Assembly (NCBI GenBank): GCA_002495945.1
Contig: DAHU01000027.1
Span: forward strand, 21,383-29,460
Source of the DNA: Euryarchaeota archaeon UBA13
GTDB taxonomy: Archaea; Thermoplasmatota; Poseidoniia; Poseidoniales; Poseidoniaceae
Direction: 5' to 3'
Length of the DNA stretch: 8,078 nt
This document shows, one piece after another, positions 1-5,793 of the stretch. How positions within the stretch are numbered: the first letter of the stretch is position 1; every line of letters starts with the position of its first letter. Below the pieces are notes generated by a model. That model did no database searches. It was not told the origin of the DNA and saw only the letters and a program-made list of their open reading frames with translations. The translations under genes were made by a program, and so were the position numbers.

Positions 1-767
1 ACTGTACTGAATTACCAAAAAACTTGGGCGGAATTATCATTGTTGATGCGGCATCACCATCTCAAATTGGTTTTGAACTACCAAAGAATATCCCAAAATG
101 CATCATAGACCATCATGTTTCAGACGATTGGGACATGCATGAACATGATTTGTCGGTAAAGATGTCAGTCTCTGCAACCACCGAAATCGTGACCACATAT
201 CTTGCACAGTACTCGAAAGATAGTTTAACTGAACCTGTAAGAAAGTTGTTATTAGCAGGGCTACTAACAGACAGTGGTAGGTTCAGGCACAATTCCAAAG
301 AAGCGTTCAAGACAGCCAACTTATTACTCAAAGAATCGAAAATCGATTATGCCCAATTTGTTGAGTGGTTAGAATCTAGCGAAATAAATGCCAGTGAAAG
401 GGGCAGTTTGCTCCGTGGCCTGCAAAGAGCAAAGGCTACAGAATCAGGTGATTGGTCAATCATTCACTCTTATTGCGGAACACTTGAAGGAAAATTAGCC
501 GGTTTGCTCTTAGGTTCAGGACACGACATTGCTTTGGTTAGTAGAAGCAGGGATGGAGAAACTAGGTTGACTGCACGTGCTACCAAAAATGCTACATCAA
601 AGGGAATATCTTTAGCCAATATTATGAATCAAATTAGCGAAAGTCTAGGCGGCAGCGGTGGAGGCCATGATGGAGCCGCTGGATGGACAGGCACTGTTGA
701 TAGAATAACTGCGGAAAGTTCGTTCATTTCTCAGGTTGCCAAAATTACGCCACGAGGTGATTCATAA
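1..767 (+). CDS. DHH/DHHA1-family phosphoesterase (NrnA/RecJ-like), 5' partial
   Basis: The frame is open from position 3, so the true start and N-terminal part lie left of the window; the TTG at 24 is an internal Leu codon, not the start. About 254 residues are visible. The DHH signature that names the family (Asp-His-His, nt 108-116) follows an upstream Asp in a 'VDAASPSQ' segment near nt 45. A later TDSGRF segment (Asp at nt 270-272) matches the fourth metal-binding motif. The C-terminal half ends in a glycine-rich GGGH.GAAG segment (nt 657-683), the hallmark of the DHHA1 substrate-binding domain. Family members are Mn-dependent phosphodiesterases acting on short oligonucleotides, pAp or cyclic dinucleotides; the size and single DHH-DHHA1 layout suggest the NrnA-like group rather than long RecJ nucleases. 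The substrate cannot be decided here. The first DHH-domain motif (DxD) is outside the window. The stop TAA shares its last A with the ATG of the next gene, implying one transcript and coupled translation. Confidence 0.88.
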   Translation, partial: CTELPKNLGGIIIVDAASPSQIGFELPKNIPKCIIDHHVSDDWDMHEHDLSVKMSVSATTEIVTTYLAQYSKDSLTEPVRKLLLAGLLTDSGRFRHNSKEAFKTANLLLKESKIDYAQFVEWLESSEINASERGSLLRGLQRAKATESGDWSIIHSYCGTLEGKLAGLLLGSGHDIALVSRSRDGETRLTARATKNATSKGISLANIMNQISESLGGSGGGHDGAAGWTGTVDRITAESSFISQVAKITPRGDS

Positions 768-1831
768 TGTCAGAAATAGAAGTGCCAAATTCACCCGGGA
801 AATTTATTTCAAAATGGCGAAGTGAGGGGCCTGTTGACAATTCCACTCTAGCCACTTGGAAGGATGAGATGAATATCGAATCATGGTTAATGATAGCAGA
901 GGCAGCGTTGTTTCTTGATGCCGCTGAGTTATTTGAAATTATAAAGTCTAATTTATCAGCGGCAGAACACGCAACAATCGGACTTGTTAGAAGACGAATG
1001 TTGGGCGACAATAAACTGGAACATGCTATTGATGAAGCGATAAAAATTGCAAAGAATCCTGAAACTAGAGACTTAAAATTAGAGGGAAGGCTACGCATGG
1101 AGAGGGGTTTAGCGAGATTTGAAAGTGGCGACGTCGAGGGTGCTAAAGAGGACCTTGAGTGGGCTGAACTGAGGCTGAAATCTGTTGCAAAAGCCAGTCG
1201 TGACCACGATTTATCATTGCTAAATAGGGCAGCTCTGTTGATGGCTACCAATGCGCCGTTGATGGCACTAAATGTCTATTCCGAAATAACCCGAGATGGC
1301 GATCATGCTCACGAAACAATTGCGATTTCAAGGCTCGGTGCTTCGCGAATTAGAGCATCAATGGGACACATGTTTGACGCTGCGAGACACGCATGGAATG
1401 CGCATTCTCACGCAATTCAAGCATACCAAACAAATATGGCTATTGAGGCAGGAACACTGTTCTTAGAATTATCACTCGCTAATATCGATACCGATGCTGA
1501 AAGAATGCAAGTTCAAGTCGAAAATGCCAAGCCAAGAAGGGTGGAAGACCCTGAACCTATGCTTGTGGTTAATCCTCTTGATATCGATGGTGTTTTTGAC
1601 TGGTGCTTCAATAATTTGCCCAAATCAAATGCTGGTGAGCATCGTCCTGATTTGAGAGCCATGGTTAGCATCGCCAAAAATTTAGCAAAAATTGACTACT
1701 TTGATGATTTATTTTCGGAGCCGGATGGAGTTGAAGACGCGACATTGGCCGCAATGATACAGGTTTGTTCAGATGACGAAGAGCACAATAGAATATGGGG
1801 TGAGAGACTGTCGGTTCTAACTTTAATTTGA
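767..1831 (+). CDS. Unrecognised alpha-helical (TPR-like) protein
   Basis: This encodes 354 residues that I do not recognise. The sequence is rich in Ala, Leu and Glu, has no signal peptide or membrane segment, and looks soluble and almost wholly helical. TPR-like stretches are visible at about residues 106-139 (a Gly-Leu-Ala-Arg-Phe...Gly-Asp...Ala pattern) and 150-176. A low-complexity acidic/basic linker around 245-268 separates a C-terminal region of roughly 85 residues. The ATG overlaps the upstream TAA by one base and has GAGGTGAT (754-761) about seven bases before it, inside the upstream gene. It is therefore very likely co-translated with the DHH phosphoesterase and may be an adaptor for it, but that is only inference from position. 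Its last nine bases overlap the 3' end of the convergent Nudix gene. It could be a lineage-restricted protein; no catalytic motif is visible. Confidence 0.8.
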   Translation: MSEIEVPNSPGKFISKWRSEGPVDNSTLATWKDEMNIESWLMIAEAALFLDAAELFEIIKSNLSAAEHATIGLVRRRMLGDNKLEHAIDEAIKIAKNPETRDLKLEGRLRMERGLARFESGDVEGAKEDLEWAELRLKSVAKASRDHDLSLLNRAALLMATNAPLMALNVYSEITRDGDHAHETIAISRLGASRIRASMGHMFDAARHAWNAHSHAIQAYQTNMAIEAGTLFLELSLANIDTDAERMQVQVENAKPRRVEDPEPMLVVNPLDIDGVFDWCFNNLPKSNAGEHRPDLRAMVSIAKNLAKIDYFDDLFSEPDGVEDATLAAMIQVCSDDEEHNRIWGERLSVLTLI

Positions 1832-2221
1832 ATTCTGACACCATTCATCCAAATCAATGAATTCCTGTTTAGTCCACATAATTACGGGAGGGACTTCGCT
1901 CCACCAGCCAATTTCCTCTACCTTACTGTCATCAACCTCCCACCGTTGACTTGATGGTTTTGCATCGGTCACCACGCTAGCCACCCATCCCTCGGGATAG
2001 TAGGTTTTGTTCCAAGTTTTTATTGTGACTTGGAGACCAGTCTCTTCCAGTATTTCGCGGCGTAATGCAGTTTCTGGTGATTCTCCATCATTCAAATGGC
2101 CGCCTGGAATCTCCCAGCCTCGCTCAGGGTGCCTGACAAAGACTACGTGACCGCCATCTTGCAGACTAGCACCATGTTCATCCGAGGATGTAATCCAAGC
2201 AAGTACAAATTTTGGCATCAT
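1823..2221 (-). CDS. Nudix hydrolase
   Basis: This 132-residue protein contains a perfect Nudix box, G-x5-E-x7-RE-hydrophobic-x-EE-x-G-hydrophobic, from Gly41 to Leu63: Glu47, Arg55-Glu56, Glu59-Glu60 and Gly62 are all present. It is preceded by the typical 'WEIPGGH' strand. Family members hydrolyse nucleoside diphosphates linked to another group X, using Mg bound by the box glutamates. The length is that of a single-domain enzyme, such as NTP-cleaning or ADP-ribose/ApnA-type members; the sequence does not fix the substrate. The start ATG directly abuts the TAG stop of the upstream TPR-like gene (zero gap), with a weak AGGA (2231-2234) nine bases before it; a second ATG follows immediately, so the start could be one codon later. 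It is the last gene of the minus-strand operon. Its end overlaps the convergent plus-strand gene by 9 bases, leaving no room for a separate terminator. Confidence 0.93.
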   Translation of the reverse strand: MMPKFVLAWITSSDEHGASLQDGGHVVFVRHPERGWEIPGGHLNDGESPETALRREILEETGLQVTIKTWNKTYYPEGWVASVVTDAKPSSQRWEVDDSKVEEIGWWSEVPPVIMWTKQEFIDLDEWCQNSN

Positions 2222-3226
2222 CTAATCAAATCCTGCGCGTGCTTGTTCCATATACTCATGTGCCCAATCCTCGCCTGCAGCAACTAATCGCCTCGCAACA
2301 AAGAATGCCTCTGAATAATTCTGTTGCTGTAAGAGGTGAACTAAATTTTGCTCTTCTTTATTGGAAACCAATGGACTGACCTCCTCAACGAAATCATCAT
2401 CTTGTGTTGAATTAGAAACCCGACTTGCTAATGATACCATCTGATCTAAAAATTCCTTACGCTTAGACACCGGTGGTTTAGTCCAAGCATTGCTAGTACT
2501 GCCATCCATTTTTGCAGTTAATCTAGTCATATATTCATCCCGAACATTGCTATGTGAACGTAATGTTTGGACATGGTCATAACAAATCCATGCTTCTTCC
2601 GTTTGATTGGTTCGTTCATATAATCGTCCAAGTTCAAGCCACAATTCATGATTTTGAGGTCGATGTGCCAATAAATTCCTCGCTAAATCAACAAATAGTT
2701 CAGTTTGTCCTGAGTCTCGAATCCTCTCTATCCTTCTACCAAAGATTATGTTCGCTCTCTGGTCGCTAAAATCTAATCTTTTGCATCGGTCTACGAATTG
2801 GTCCAAAGTTTCAATTTGGTGTTCGGGTGAATTCAATTGTTGCCACCAAACATCGGGATTTAGTGGGTCTCTAGCAAAGGCTGCTTCCAATAATTCGATA
2901 CCAAACTGTAGAAAATCAATGTTGCTTAGTTGCTCTACTTGTTCCGGATCACGACCTAATATCGAAAATAAATCCTCCAGCACGGCGCTTAGACCTTCTG
3001 CGTCTCCGACTATTACCTTGATGTCTGCTAAACATCGCCAGTTATTTTCTTCAGTGAAGTCATACAGTATAGCTTGACGTGCATTCTGCTCCGCCCATGC
3101 AATATTATCGGTAAATCGTGACTCATCCATAACGGCTAATTTTGCAAACTTTTTGGCTTGCGACCGGTATCTATTACCAAGGTTTCTTCTTGGATGTTGT
3201 AAGAGGTCCTTACTGTCCTCTCCCAC
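2222..3226 (-). CDS. TPR-like repeat protein of unknown function
   Basis: This encodes 334 residues from a GTG start at 3224-3226. That start is chosen because GAGGTG lies on the minus strand at 3237-3232, five bases upstream, and overlaps the TGA stop of the UbiD-family gene. The clearest tetratricopeptide unit is at about residues 193-222 (Trp196, Leu197, Leu199-Gly200, Leu202-Tyr203, Ala212, Tyr216), with weaker helical repeats around 44-90 and 105-130. The N-terminal 30 residues are basic (Arg/Lys-rich). Residues 240-290 look like a polar, possibly disordered linker before a last helical pair (about 291-330). There is no signal peptide or membrane segment. TPR proteins usually act as scaffolds. 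Sandwiched between a UbiD-family decarboxylase and a Nudix enzyme, it is probably co-expressed with both, but no specific partner can be claimed. Confidence 0.82.
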   Translation of the reverse strand: MGEDSKDLLQHPRRNLGNRYRSQAKKFAKLAVMDESRFTDNIAWAEQNARQAILYDFTEENNWRCLADIKVIVGDAEGLSAVLEDLFSILGRDPEQVEQLSNIDFLQFGIELLEAAFARDPLNPDVWWQQLNSPEHQIETLDQFVDRCKRLDFSDQRANIIFGRRIERIRDSGQTELFVDLARNLLAHRPQNHELWLELGRLYERTNQTEEAWICYDHVQTLRSHSNVRDEYMTRLTAKMDGSTSNAWTKPPVSKRKEFLDQMVSLASRVSNSTQDDDFVEEVSPLVSNKEEQNLVHLLQQQNYSEAFFVARRLVAAGEDWAHEYMEQARAGFD

Positions 3227-3235
3227 TCCAACACC

Positions 3236-4507
3236 TCATTGTACAGACATGAATCCCGATTTGTCAGCATCAAAAGCAATGGTGGCATCGAAACCGACTT
3301 TGGCAGTGGTGCCATCAGCATTTCTTGATGGGTCGAGTGAACTGCCCTTTTGGTTTGACAGGATTATTGTATCACGGTCTGGTTGCCATCTAGTAACCAT
3401 TGCCCATTCAACTCTAACTGGGTCTGCGATGTCAATATCTTCGTCCACAATGGTTACCATCTTCATGCTTTTATGGCCAGCGAGTGCCGCTTCGATTGCT
3501 TTCCTACCATCGTCGTGGTGCTTTTTGCGTATCTTTACCACCGCAGCCAACCATCCACAACCACCTTCTGTCATATGAACATCTAAGCACTCGCAAACTT
3601 TTGACACGGCATCCTTGATTGTTGGTGAACGTGGCAATCCCATGAGAGTCTTGTGTTCGGCCTCACCAGGAATTAGTGCGTGGAAAATAGGGTTATTCCT
3701 GTGCACTAAACCGTCAAATTCGATTACAGGTTCTTGTCTGACATCATCTAAAGTACCAGTGATATCAACATACGGCCCTTCATCATCATTGTCAAGAGTT
3801 ATCTTACCCCAAAAGACATATTCTGCTGATGCTGGTACATCAATACCATTAGGCATTTTTGTCAGTCTCAATGGCTTATTGTATAGTTTCTCGTGTAAGG
3901 CTGCGGCAATAGTTAACTCGTCTATATTTTCATCAAAAGACATTGCTGCTGCAAGCAATACTACGGGGTCGGGGGCGTTTACAACTGCAACATCAACGGT
4001 TTCACCATTTTCTCTAGCCGTTGTCATCATAGTACGCAAATGACGTGGCACCAATCTTACAACTGTGTGATTTTTATCGCGTAAAAATTGACGGTGAAAG
4101 GACATGTTTCTGATACCATTGTATTGGGCTATTATCACACTGGCCGATGAATAACGCCCTCTGTCTTGCGGCCAGTGGTGTGGAATAGGAATTTTTTGTA
4201 AATCTACCTCCTCTTGAGTGTTCTCATAGCATTCTGCCTGAGAAGGGTCAACAATTTGTGGAGTTGCTGGGTTTTCCATTGCCCATGCAAGGGTGTCAAT
4301 GTATTCTTCTGGAGTAATTCCTATTGCTGCACATAATCTCTCTCTAGTTAGTAGGTTAACTGCAGCCCGGTGGCCCGGAATTTCGCTGATATTATCAAAT
4401 ACTAACAGTGGATGATTGTTTTTCCTCGAAAAGTCCCACATTCCTTGAATTATGCTGACAGGTTGTGAGATTATATCTGCGGCACCGAGATGGTCTCTAA
4501 AGGCCAT
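3236..4507 (-). CDS. UbiD-family prenylated-FMN decarboxylase; candidate anhydromevalonate-phosphate decarboxylase
   Basis: The 423 residues align by eye with the UbiD family along their length. These enzymes carry out reversible, non-oxidative decarboxylation of unsaturated acids using prenylated FMN made by UbiX; no UbiX is in the window. By comparison with Fdc1 and E. coli UbiD, the metal/prFMN ligands appear intact: Asn134, His156 and Glu197. The catalytic triad also appears intact: Arg139, Glu243 and Asp248, the last in a GPYVD segment where Fdc1 has Glu and E. coli UbiD has Asp. Further landmarks are VPASAEYVFWG (224-234), LMG.PR (288-293), LDPS (391-394) and KVGFDAT (403-409). It is shorter than E. 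coli UbiD (near 497 residues) and in the range of archaeal homologues. One such archaeal enzyme decarboxylates trans-anhydromevalonate 5-phosphate in isoprenoid synthesis; that role here is inference. It heads a minus-strand operon with the TPR-like and Nudix genes. The ATG has GGTGGT just before it. An upstream in-frame ATT (4528-4526), preceded by AAAGGT, would add seven residues but is less likely. Confidence 0.93.
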   Translation of the reverse strand: MAFRDHLGAADIISQPVSIIQGMWDFSRKNNHPLLVFDNISEIPGHRAAVNLLTRERLCAAIGITPEEYIDTLAWAMENPATPQIVDPSQAECYENTQEEVDLQKIPIPHHWPQDRGRYSSASVIIAQYNGIRNMSFHRQFLRDKNHTVVRLVPRHLRTMMTTARENGETVDVAVVNAPDPVVLLAAAMSFDENIDELTIAAALHEKLYNKPLRLTKMPNGIDVPASAEYVFWGKITLDNDDEGPYVDITGTLDDVRQEPVIEFDGLVHRNNPIFHALIPGEAEHKTLMGLPRSPTIKDAVSKVCECLDVHMTEGGCGWLAAVVKIRKKHHDDGRKAIEAALAGHKSMKMVTIVDEDIDIADPVRVEWAMVTRWQPDRDTIILSNQKGSSLDPSRNADGTTAKVGFDATIAFDADKSGFMSVQ

Positions 4508-4533
4508 ACCACCGCCACTTGAGTCAATGGCTT

Positions 4534-4554
4534 AACCTTTCATATCAAATGGTT
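4534..4554. repeat. Imperfect inverted repeat, possible operator
   Basis: AACC at 4534-4537 pairs with GGTT at 4551-4554. After one mismatch, two more A/T pairs and a wobble follow, centred near 4544. It sits 27-47 bases upstream of the UbiD-family start codon, where an archaeal regulator could contact the promoter. The arms are short and the region is AT-rich, so chance is a real alternative. Confidence 0.25.
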
Positions 4555-4625
4555 CCATTTTTATCTCAAAATTACTACAAATTCATTTATTCAGTCGTCA
4601 CTTTTTACCTCTTCAAGGGTCGTTG

Positions 4626-4632
4626 TTAAATA
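4626..4632 (+). promoter_or_regulatory. TATA-like box for rps12
   Basis: TTAAATA is centred about 45 bases before the rps12 ATG. An archaeal TATA box acts roughly 25 bases upstream of transcription start, so RNA would begin near 4654-4657. That gives a leader of about 18 bases that still contains the SD at 4662-4667. The EF-2 gene has a similar box at the same distance. Confidence 0.45.
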
Positions 4633-4661
4633 GGGGCTTCAAGTCGGCGAAGTGCTTCAAT

Positions 4662-4667
4662 GAGGTG
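4662..4667 (+). promoter_or_regulatory. Shine-Dalgarno of rps12 (decides start)
   Basis: GAGGTG lies six bases before the ATG at 4674. Together with the match of the following N-terminus to archaeal S12, it fixes the start here rather than at the in-frame TTG at 4623. Confidence 0.8.
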
Positions 4668-4673
4668 TATCAC

Positions 4674-5102
4674 ATGGGTAGAGGGCTATTCGCAGGTGCA
4701 AAGATGGCAAAAGACCGACAAAAATTTCGTTGGTCAGATCGAAGATACAAGAAGCGTATGCTAAAATCAAGAGCAAAGCATGACCCTCTTGCAGGTTCAA
4801 CTCAAGCGAAGGGTATTGTCGTTGAAAAGGTTGGCATTGAAGCTAAACAACCAAATTCCGGAATTCGTAAAGCCGTCAAAATTTCTTTGATAAAAAACGG
4901 AAATAAACTCACCGCTTTCGCTCCCGGTGATGGCGCTATCAACTTTATTGATGAACACGATGAAGTGATGGTGGAAGGTATCGGTGGCCGTATGGGTCGT
5001 TCATATGGTGACATACCTGGTGTAAGATACAAAGTCATTCAGGTCAACGGTGTATCCCTTGACGAAATGGTAAGAGGCCGTAAGGAGAAGCCTGTTAGAT
5101 GA
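4674..5102 (+). CDS. rps12: Small-subunit ribosomal protein S12 (uS12), archaeal type
   Basis: This 142-residue protein of the 30S decoding centre helps monitor codon-anticodon pairing. The archaeal signature [12 protein letters not shown] (residues 15-26) is followed by KQPNS (58-62), the universal loop that contacts 16S rRNA near the A site. [14 protein letters not shown] (85-98) and [10 protein letters not shown] (112-121) follow, with a basic KEKPVR tail. The length is typical of archaeal S12. I start at the ATG at 4674, not the earlier in-frame TTG at 4623, because the N-terminus MGRGLFAG matches the family and GAGGTG sits six bases upstream; the extra 17 residues would be non-homologous. 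It is followed by rps7 after a 9-base gap and forms the start of the rps12-rps7 translation cluster. Its upstream neighbour is a divergent metabolic gene, not the nusA or RNA polymerase genes often found there in archaea. Confidence 0.97.
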   Translation: MGRGLFAGAKMAKDRQKFRWSDRRYKKRMLKSRAKHDPLAGSTQAKGIVVEKVGIEAKQPNSGIRKAVKISLIKNGNKLTAFAPGDGAINFIDEHDEVMVEGIGGRMGRSYGDIPGVRYKVIQVNGVSLDEMVRGRKEKPVR

Positions 5103-5106
5103 GGTG
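5101..5106 (+). promoter_or_regulatory. Shine-Dalgarno of rps7 overlapping the rps12 stop
   Basis: GAGGTG shares its first two bases with the TGA stop of rps12 and lies five bases before the rps7 ATG, so terminating ribosomes can reinitiate directly. The same stop/SD overlap occurs at the UbiD-family/TPR-like junction on the other strand. Confidence 0.75.
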
Positions 5107-5111
5107 TTTTT

Positions 5112-5741
5112 ATGAGTGAAGTTGAGATGGAACAAGAGACAACACCACAACAAGAAGAAGTCAAGCCAATCGCTGGGATTGGCACCCTAGTATTTGGTAA
5201 ATGGGATGCCTCTGAGGTAACCTGCAAAGACCCTGGATTGGCTCCATACATCAACTTGACAACTGTCGGTGTCCCACACACCGGCGGCAGACACGCTAAT
5301 GCCTGGTTCGGCAAGTCAAAACTTTCAGTAGTTGAGAGATATATCAACAAACTGATGAGAACTGGCCCTTACACAGGAAAGAAGCAAGGGGCAATGAAAG
5401 CCTTCGAAACCGCTCTAGATAGCATCGCTGACAAATCTGGAGAGAATCCACTGCAAACCTTTGTTGATGCCATTTGCAATGGTGCGCCAATGGAAGAAAT
5501 TACCAGAATCAAGTTTGGTGCTGTTTCACAACCAAAAGCCGTGGATTCATCTCCCTCAAGAAGACTTGACGTTGCTTTGAGAAACCTTGCCAAGGGTGCA
5601 CAACAAGGCACACACAAGTCAAAGAGAACTTTGACAAGCTGCATAATCAACGAATTGACAAAAGCCGCAAATGGCGATGTCACATCTTTTGCAGTGTCAA
5701 AGAAAGAAGAACTTGAGAGAATCGCAGCATCTGCAAGATGA
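5112..5741 (+). CDS. rps7: Small-subunit ribosomal protein S7 (uS7), archaeal type
   Basis: This 209-residue protein nucleates assembly of the 3' (head) domain of 16S rRNA and lies near the E site. An acidic, Gln/Glu-rich N-terminal extension (about residues 1-18) precedes the archaeal core: LVFGKWDASEV (26-36), KDPGL (39-43), PHTGGRHA (55-62), then ENPLQTFVDAI (111-121), TRI (131-133), SPSRRLDVALR (147-157) and the KKEELERIAASAR C-terminus, which is strongly conserved in archaea. Length is usual for archaeal S7. The ATG at 5112 has GAGGTG five bases upstream, overlapping the rps12 stop, so the two genes are translationally coupled. The next gene begins 53 bases after the stop with its own promoter-like box, so the ribosomal transcript may end or continue there. 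Confidence 0.97.
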   Translation: MSEVEMEQETTPQQEEVKPIAGIGTLVFGKWDASEVTCKDPGLAPYINLTTVGVPHTGGRHANAWFGKSKLSVVERYINKLMRTGPYTGKKQGAMKAFETALDSIADKSGENPLQTFVDAICNGAPMEEITRIKFGAVSQPKAVDSSPSRRLDVALRNLAKGAQQGTHKSKRTLTSCIINELTKAANGDVTSFAVSKKEELERIAASAR

Positions 5742-5763
5742 TTCTGATTCCTCGACCGCTTAG

Positions 5764-5773
5764 ATTTAAGTAA
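5764..5773 (+). promoter_or_regulatory. TATA-like box before the GGCT-like gene
   Basis: ATTTAAGTAA is centred about 26 bases before the ATG at 5794. At archaeal spacing, transcription would begin at or next to the start codon, giving a leaderless mRNA. Longer read-through transcripts from rps7 could instead use the GAGGG SD at 5780-5784. Confidence 0.45.
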
Positions 5774-5793
5774 TGGTCTGAGGGTTGCAAACT

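Larger units (their letters stand above)
4508..4673. promoter_or_regulatory. Divergent control region between the UbiD-family operon and rps12
   Basis: This 166-base, AT-rich gap separates two gene groups reading away from each other, so it must hold both promoters. On the plus side a TTAAATA box lies at 4626-4632. On the minus side the candidates are TTAAG at 4535-4531, about 26 bases before the ATG and so compatible with a leaderless transcript, or an A-rich GATAAAAAT-like stretch around 4558-4567. I cannot choose between these. An imperfect dyad at 4534-4554 lies within the minus-side promoter area. Confidence 0.6.

Noticed and set aside
745..1251. 168-codon minus-strand open frame
   Set aside because: It lies wholly antisense to the end of the DHH gene and the helical-repeat gene, is Ser/Ala/Leu-rich in the manner of a shadow frame, and has no homology or SD support.
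3153..4043. Plus-strand open frames of 141 and 142 codons
   Set aside because: They are antisense to the UbiD-family gene, whose conserved motifs establish the minus-strand frame as real; the plus-strand products are Ser/Thr-rich and resemble nothing.
3236..4507. Loss of a catalytic acid in the UbiD-family protein (Asp248 where Fdc1 has Glu)
   Set aside because: E. coli UbiD also has Asp at this position, so the change is normal variation and not evidence of inactivation.
4623..4673. N-terminal extension of S12 from a TTG start
   Set aside because: The 17 extra residues do not match archaeal S12, the TATA-like box lies inside this stretch, and the SD and ATG at 4674 fit better.
5785..5793. 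TTG start three codons upstream for the GGCT-like gene
   Set aside because: It falls within the SD region of the ATG at 5794 and adds nothing that matches the family N-terminus.
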